The notes below the pieces were generated by a model. That model saw only the letters and a list, made by a program, of their open reading frames with translations. It was not told where the DNA came from and did not search any database. A DNA stretch of 64,000 bases, taken from positions 3,782,001 to 3,846,000 of the forward strand of contig NZ_CP132203.1 of NCBI RefSeq assembly GCF_030719035.1, read 5' to 3'. This DNA is from Hahella sp. HNIBRBA332 (GTDB lineage Bacteria; Pseudomonadota; Gammaproteobacteria; Pseudomonadales; Oleiphilaceae). How positions within the stretch are numbered: position 1 is the stretch's first letter; each line of letters begins with the position of its first letter. The position numbers and the translations under genes are program-made. Positions 60,585 through 64,000 of this stretch are shown piece by piece.

Positions 60585-62033
60585 ATGACCGACCCGACGC
60601 AAAGTGCGAAGTCTCGCTATCTATCGCTGTATGAAGAGTTGAAGCAGTCCATTCTGGCGGGCCTACTGCCGGAAGGAGAACGGCTGCCGTCCTCCCGAAG
60701 CATGGCGGACGCGCGAGGCCTGTCCCGCACCACCGTTACCAGCGCTTACGACCAGTTGCTTAGCGAAGGCTATATCGTCAGTCGTCGCGGATCGGGTTGC
60801 TATGTCGCCTCACCGCTGCCTGGGGTAGATTTTCCCACCGCCTCGCCGCCACAGGCGCAGCATTCCGGCCCAGCCCCTGCCCTGTCGTCCTGGGGGGACG
60901 CATTAATGCTGCAACGCCCAGTCAAAGCCATACCACCGCCGGCGGCGATTGATTTCCAATATGGCAACGTGGACCTTGATGAGAAAAGTCAGCATATCTG
61001 GACGAAATCCGCCCGCCACTGGGCGTATCGGCAAAGCCGTCATTATGGCGACACACTGGGCTTACCCGCCTTGCGAGAAGCGATATCCGCTTACCTGCAA
61101 CTCAACCGCGCATGCCGCAGTCATCCCGATAGAGTCGTTATCACTTCCGGCGGACAACAGGGGTTCGATCTGATTACGCGACTGGCGATCAATCCGGGAG
61201 ACAGGGTTGCGGTAGAGAACCCAGGCTATCCTAGAGTCAAACAATTGCTCACCGCGCTTGACGCCAAGTTGATTCCGGTCGCTGTCGACGAGGAAGGATT
61301 AAGAGTAGAGGATTTGCCGCACGGCGTGGAAGCGCCCAAGTTGGTATACGTCACGCCATCGCATCAGTTTCCCAGTGGATGCGTCATGTCCCTGCGCAGG
61401 CGGCTGGCGCTGCTGGAATGGGCGCAGGCGAACGACGCCTGGATTATCGAGGACGACTACGACAGTGAGTTTCGTTATTGCGGCAAGCCAATTGAGTCAC
61501 TGCAAGGACTCGACCTTCACGAACGAGTCATCTACGCCGGCACCTTTTCCAAAGTCCTGTTCCCCGCCATAAAACTGGGCTATCTGCTGCTCCCCAAAAG
61601 CTGGTTGGAGCCGTTCACTTACGCCAAGCAAGTGACCGACCGCCACTCTCCCTGGTTAGAGCAGCATATTCTTGCTGAGTTTATGCAGACGGGGGAATTC
61701 GAACGCCATCTACGCAGAATGCGCAAACGTTACGCCATTCGCCAACAGACTTTGGCGACGGCCTTACAGCGCCAGGAGGGGGACAGAGAGATTCTGGTGG
61801 AAGGAGACAACGCTGGCTTGCACTTGGTGTGCTGGATGCCCAGCCTGCCGCTGAGCGCCGTTTCCGCGTTCATTGAACAAGTGCAGGCGCAAGGCGTACG
61901 CGTTTATCCCATACACCCTTTCTATCACGGAGAGCCTCCCGCAGCAGGTCTGTTACTGGGATTCGCCACCCTGACGCCTGCCGAGATCACACAGGGAGTC
62001 GGGATAATCAAACGGACATTGCGGGAGTTCTAA
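60585..62033 (+). CDS. MocR/PdxR-type GntR-aminotransferase transcriptional regulator
   Basis: The 482-residue protein has an N-terminal GntR winged helix (about 10-75; SRSMADARGLSRTTVTSAYDQL) and a class I aminotransferase-like PLP domain. The PLP-binding Lys is K323 in AGTFSKVLFPAIKLG. VYVTPSHQFPSG and EDDYDSEFRY are further MocR hallmarks. Such proteins sense PLP and regulate pyridoxal synthesis, GABA use or related pathways. Divergence from a B6-oxidase-fold gene and a PdxR-like repeat support a PdxR-type role, though pdx biosynthesis genes are not nearby. Confidence 0.88.
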   Translation: MTDPTQSAKSRYLSLYEELKQSILAGLLPEGERLPSSRSMADARGLSRTTVTSAYDQLLSEGYIVSRRGSGCYVASPLPGVDFPTASPPQAQHSGPAPALSSWGDALMLQRPVKAIPPPAAIDFQYGNVDLDEKSQHIWTKSARHWAYRQSRHYGDTLGLPALREAISAYLQLNRACRSHPDRVVITSGGQQGFDLITRLAINPGDRVAVENPGYPRVKQLLTALDAKLIPVAVDEEGLRVEDLPHGVEAPKLVYVTPSHQFPSGCVMSLRRRLALLEWAQANDAWIIEDDYDSEFRYCGKPIESLQGLDLHERVIYAGTFSKVLFPAIKLGYLLLPKSWLEPFTYAKQVTDRHSPWLEQHILAEFMQTGEFERHLRRMRKRYAIRQQTLATALQRQEGDREILVEGDNAGLHLVCWMPSLPLSAVSAFIEQVQAQGVRVYPIHPFYHGEPPAAGLLLGFATLTPAEITQGVGIIKRTLREF

Positions 62034-62145
62034 ATAGCCCCGTATACAATTCGAAACAGCGAGCCAGTCCGATTACAGGCATGATGAAGTCGTTGTGGAA
62101 GCAACGCTTTCCTTAACAAAAACAATAACCAATAGGGATATTCGC

Positions 62146-62844
62146 ATGACAGTTCAAGCTAATAACGGAAATAACCAAGATTACTCCGTCGGGTTGGTCG
62201 CCGTCTCCAGTTGGCAAGGTTGGCTGCGGCACACGCCTCGCCGGCTGAATGTTCAGCAGGAAGGCCATGGCGCCAGCAACCTGTATCGCTTATGGTCCAC
62301 CTTTTCCTGGCAATCACCGAAAGGCTGCGTCGGCTACTTCAAAAATGGCCATACCGCTCTGGTCGCTCGACAAAGAGGCGTCGTCACCCATGTGGTGGGA
62401 TTTAATCCTGAGTCCTACCTGCTCGCCGGTTTGTTGCAAACTACCCGCGGCAACAACATCACCGTCAGAGGACTATGGTACGACGACTTCGCCATGATTC
62501 AGGACCCAACGGCGATCAGCTACGAAATCAACGTCACCCAGAATCAGGCCAATGACTTCGACGCCTTGATCGCATCGCTTATCGGCAGGTCCGACCTGGG
62601 ACCGCACTCTCCCACCGACACGCCTTACTTCTACAGTTTCCGGCCCGCAGACATGGAAGCGCGAGTCAGCGGTCTGACCGGTAACTGTGGCAATATGGCG
62701 CTGGTGATTCTCTGCCAGTTTCTCTATGACTGGCGCAAGGGGGAATATGCGGAGATGTTTCGCTCCTGGGTGAACCAAAACCGCAACACCCGCAATTTTG
62801 GACAAGGCCCGTTAATGGGCGCCATCACCCAAGGCTTCGCCTAA
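62146..62844 (+). CDS. Unknown protein with a possible permuted papain-like (NlpC/P60-type) active site
   Basis: The 232-residue protein has no signal peptide. I use ATG 62146, with GGGA seven bases upstream; a longer frame from 62095 adds 17 residues. Residues 67-90 (NGHTALVARQRGVVTHVVGFNP) recall the GH...SFWP strand pair of circularly permuted papain-fold proteins, and residues 178-190 (TGNCGNMALVILC) recall their NC-type helix that starts with the nucleophile Cys. The likely pair would be H69 and C181, with the acidic/polar third residue unclear. If so it is a thiol peptidase, amidase or acyltransferase. This is an inference from pattern, not a firm family match. It is followed by a hairpin and a terminator. 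Confidence 0.55.
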   Translation: MTVQANNGNNQDYSVGLVAVSSWQGWLRHTPRRLNVQQEGHGASNLYRLWSTFSWQSPKGCVGYFKNGHTALVARQRGVVTHVVGFNPESYLLAGLLQTTRGNNITVRGLWYDDFAMIQDPTAISYEINVTQNQANDFDALIASLIGRSDLGPHSPTDTPYFYSFRPADMEARVSGLTGNCGNMALVILCQFLYDWRKGEYAEMFRSWVNQNRNTRNFGQGPLMGAITQGFA

Positions 62845-62852
62845 GCAAAACG

Positions 62853-62920
62853 CGCTGTTCATAGCAAAGAGATTCAAGTGACAGTTAGATGACAGTAAAT
62901 TGAATCTTTTATGAACAGCG
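62853..62920. repeat. Long imperfect inverted repeat downstream of the 232-residue gene
   Basis: CGCTGTTCAT (62853-62862) pairs exactly with ATGAACAGCG (62911-62920), and the inner arms (62863-62877 with 62900-62910) share GATTCAA/TTGAATC with a bulge. The loop is about 22 bases. Confidence 0.7.
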
Positions 62921-62929
62921 TGCTCTTAT

Positions 62930-62966
62930 ACACCATCAATATTACAATTTGATGGTGTTTTAGTTT
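62930..62966 (+). terminator. Rho-independent terminator
   Basis: ACACCATCAA (62930-62939) pairs exactly with TTGATGGTGT (62949-62958) around a 9-base loop, followed by TTTAGTTT. It lies 86 bases past the stop of the 232-residue gene and just before the hydrolase. Confidence 0.7.
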
Positions 62967-62991
62967 CAACCCCGCCCAAGTTGTCCAAAAA

Positions 62992-63918
62992 ATGACTGTT
63001 GAATATGCTGCTGTTGGCGATATCCAGCTCGCCTATGAAACCTTTGGCTCACAAAAAGATCCCTGCATCCTGCTGATCATGGGCCTTGGCGCTCAGATGC
63101 TGGTGTGGCCGGACGCTCTGTGCGAACGTCTGGCTGCAAACGGGTATTTTGTCGTGCGTTACGACAATCGGGATATTGGTCTCTCCAGCAAAAGCAATGG
63201 CGCAGGACATGCCCGTCCAGTCACCAACTTTCTCCGCAAGCAGTTCGGTTTGCGGGTGAAAAGCGCTTACACACTGAGCGACTTGGCCAACGACGCCATA
63301 GGCCTGCTGAATCACTTACGGGTCGCCAGCGCTCACCTTATTGGCGCGTCCATGGGCGGTATGATCGCGCAAATCGCCGCCGCCAAATATCCTGAGCGGG
63401 CGCTCAGTCTGACCTCCATCATGTCCGCTCCCGGTTTTAGCCGCCTCCCCGCCTTGAACCCGGCCAATCTGCTGGCGCTTATCAAGCCAACGCGTCCCAA
63501 GTCGCGGGCGGAGGTTATTGAGAGCAAAATCAGTCAGATACGTCGCATTGGCAGTCGCAGCTACCCGTCCTCCCGCTCAGAGTTATTAGGGCGCGTGGGC
63601 AAAGTGCTCGACCGGTGCAACGTCGATCACGAAGGCCTGCAAAGACAAGCCAGCGCCATTCTTGCTGAAGGCTCTTTAGTCGAGCTACAAAAGCGCATCA
63701 TCACGTCAACTCTGGTCATCCATGGCGATGAAGATTCTCTCATCCCTCTCTCTGAGGGCGTCGCCTGCGCTCGCAACATCCGCGAGGCGCAGCTTGAAGT
63801 CATCGCCGGTATGGGCCACGACTTCCCGTCTCCGCTGATAGCCCGCGTCGCCAAAGTCGTGTTGCAGCATGTTGGACAAGCCTCTGCTCGCCCAGGGAAC
63901 GCCTATGAGCAAGCTTGA
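62992..63918 (+). CDS. Alpha/beta-fold hydrolase
   Basis: The 308-residue protein has the catalytic triad of the alpha/beta-hydrolase fold: the nucleophile Ser in GASMGGMIAQ, Asp in IHGDEDSLIPL, and His in GMGHDFP. The oxyanion-forming LLIMGLGAQMLVWPD and the YDNRDIGLS strand-turn are typical of esterase/peroxidase-like members. There is no signal peptide. The substrate is not predictable. It is separated from the upstream gene by a terminator and is probably transcribed on its own. Confidence 0.87.
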   Translation: MTVEYAAVGDIQLAYETFGSQKDPCILLIMGLGAQMLVWPDALCERLAANGYFVVRYDNRDIGLSSKSNGAGHARPVTNFLRKQFGLRVKSAYTLSDLANDAIGLLNHLRVASAHLIGASMGGMIAQIAAAKYPERALSLTSIMSAPGFSRLPALNPANLLALIKPTRPKSRAEVIESKISQIRRIGSRSYPSSRSELLGRVGKVLDRCNVDHEGLQRQASAILAEGSLVELQKRIITSTLVIHGDEDSLIPLSEGVACARNIREAQLEVIAGMGHDFPSPLIARVAKVVLQHVGQASARPGNAYEQA

Positions 63919-64000
63919 TGTTCGCCCGCCCCCCCCATTTGCAGCATTGTATTTAGGGTGAATGGACAGCTTGCCAGCGTCCCTGCTACGCCTCTACCAT

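Noticed and set aside
1..64000. tRNA genes, rRNA genes, CRISPR arrays, insertion sequences, prophage genes
   Set aside because: None was found by eye: no repeat-spacer arrays, no transposase or integrase products, and no tRNA-like arms in the intergenic stretches.

Overview
The window is about 64 kb of a gamma-proteobacterial chromosome, densely coded, mostly 55-65 % G+C by eye, with no tRNA, rRNA, insertion sequence, phage gene or CRISPR array that I can see. Several gene blocks have the order usual in Pseudomonas and its marine relatives: lptFG/pepA-holC-valS, ampE-ampD near nadC, hda with a DUF2066 gene next to purMN and a DUF3108 gene, dcd-apbC/metG, and rsxABCDGE-nth. With three methyl-accepting chemotaxis proteins (MCPs), a large cyclic-di-GMP protein and orphan periplasmic binding proteins, this suggests a motile, free-living marine bacterium of the Oceanospirillales type. 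Hahella is my best guess, from memory of gene content rather than from a search.

Layout. 0-12.5 kb is accessory: a FemAB/GNAT-like acyltransferase, a GlxA-type AraC regulator, an MCP, a 44-residue gene beside a LexA box (4258-4484), a membrane dipeptidase, a retinol-saturase-like oxidoreductase with a DUF2238 membrane protein, a small ribbon-helix-helix protein, a DJ-1/PfpI protein, and two orphan substrate-binding proteins. 12.5-23 kb holds a Cache-domain MCP, lptG/lptF (LPS export), pepA, holC, an unknown gene and valS. 23-32 kb holds a panE-like reductase, a cobalamin adenosyltransferase, a third MCP, syd, ampE-ampD, an 800-residue DUF1631 protein and a retropepsin-like protease. 32-45 kb holds nadC, a MASE1-PAS-GGDEF-EAL protein, thpR, a small acyltransferase, a uracil-DNA glycosylase-like protein, yqcC, a ParA ATPase, hda, a CDP-alcohol phosphatidyltransferase, DUF2066, purMN and DUF3108. 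45-59 kb holds avtA, a YjaG-like protein, a class II aldolase, dcd, apbC, metG and the rsx operon with nth. 59-64 kb holds a phytanoyl-CoA dioxygenase-like protein, a flavin-fold oxidase divergent from a PdxR/MocR regulator, a putative permuted papain-fold protein and an alpha/beta hydrolase.

How genes work together. LptF/LptG form the LPS extractor. RsxA-E/G form an ion-coupled electron-transfer complex that feeds Fe-S or SoxR chemistry, and ApbC and the Fe-S enzyme Nth lie close by. AmpD recycles muropeptides and AmpE is its membrane partner. PurM and PurN are consecutive users and makers of purine intermediates. The PdxR-like regulator and the divergent oxidase share an intergenic region with two direct repeats and an inverted repeat that look like its operator.

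Most of the window is conserved housekeeping DNA, and I found no large undescribed multi-gene system. The best leads are the LexA-box-linked 44-residue gene, the papain-like orphan at 62146-62844, the run of four hairpins at 23867-23976, the 13-bp perfect hairpin inside the ribbon-helix-helix gene, and the EAL domain that lacks one metal-binding Asp.
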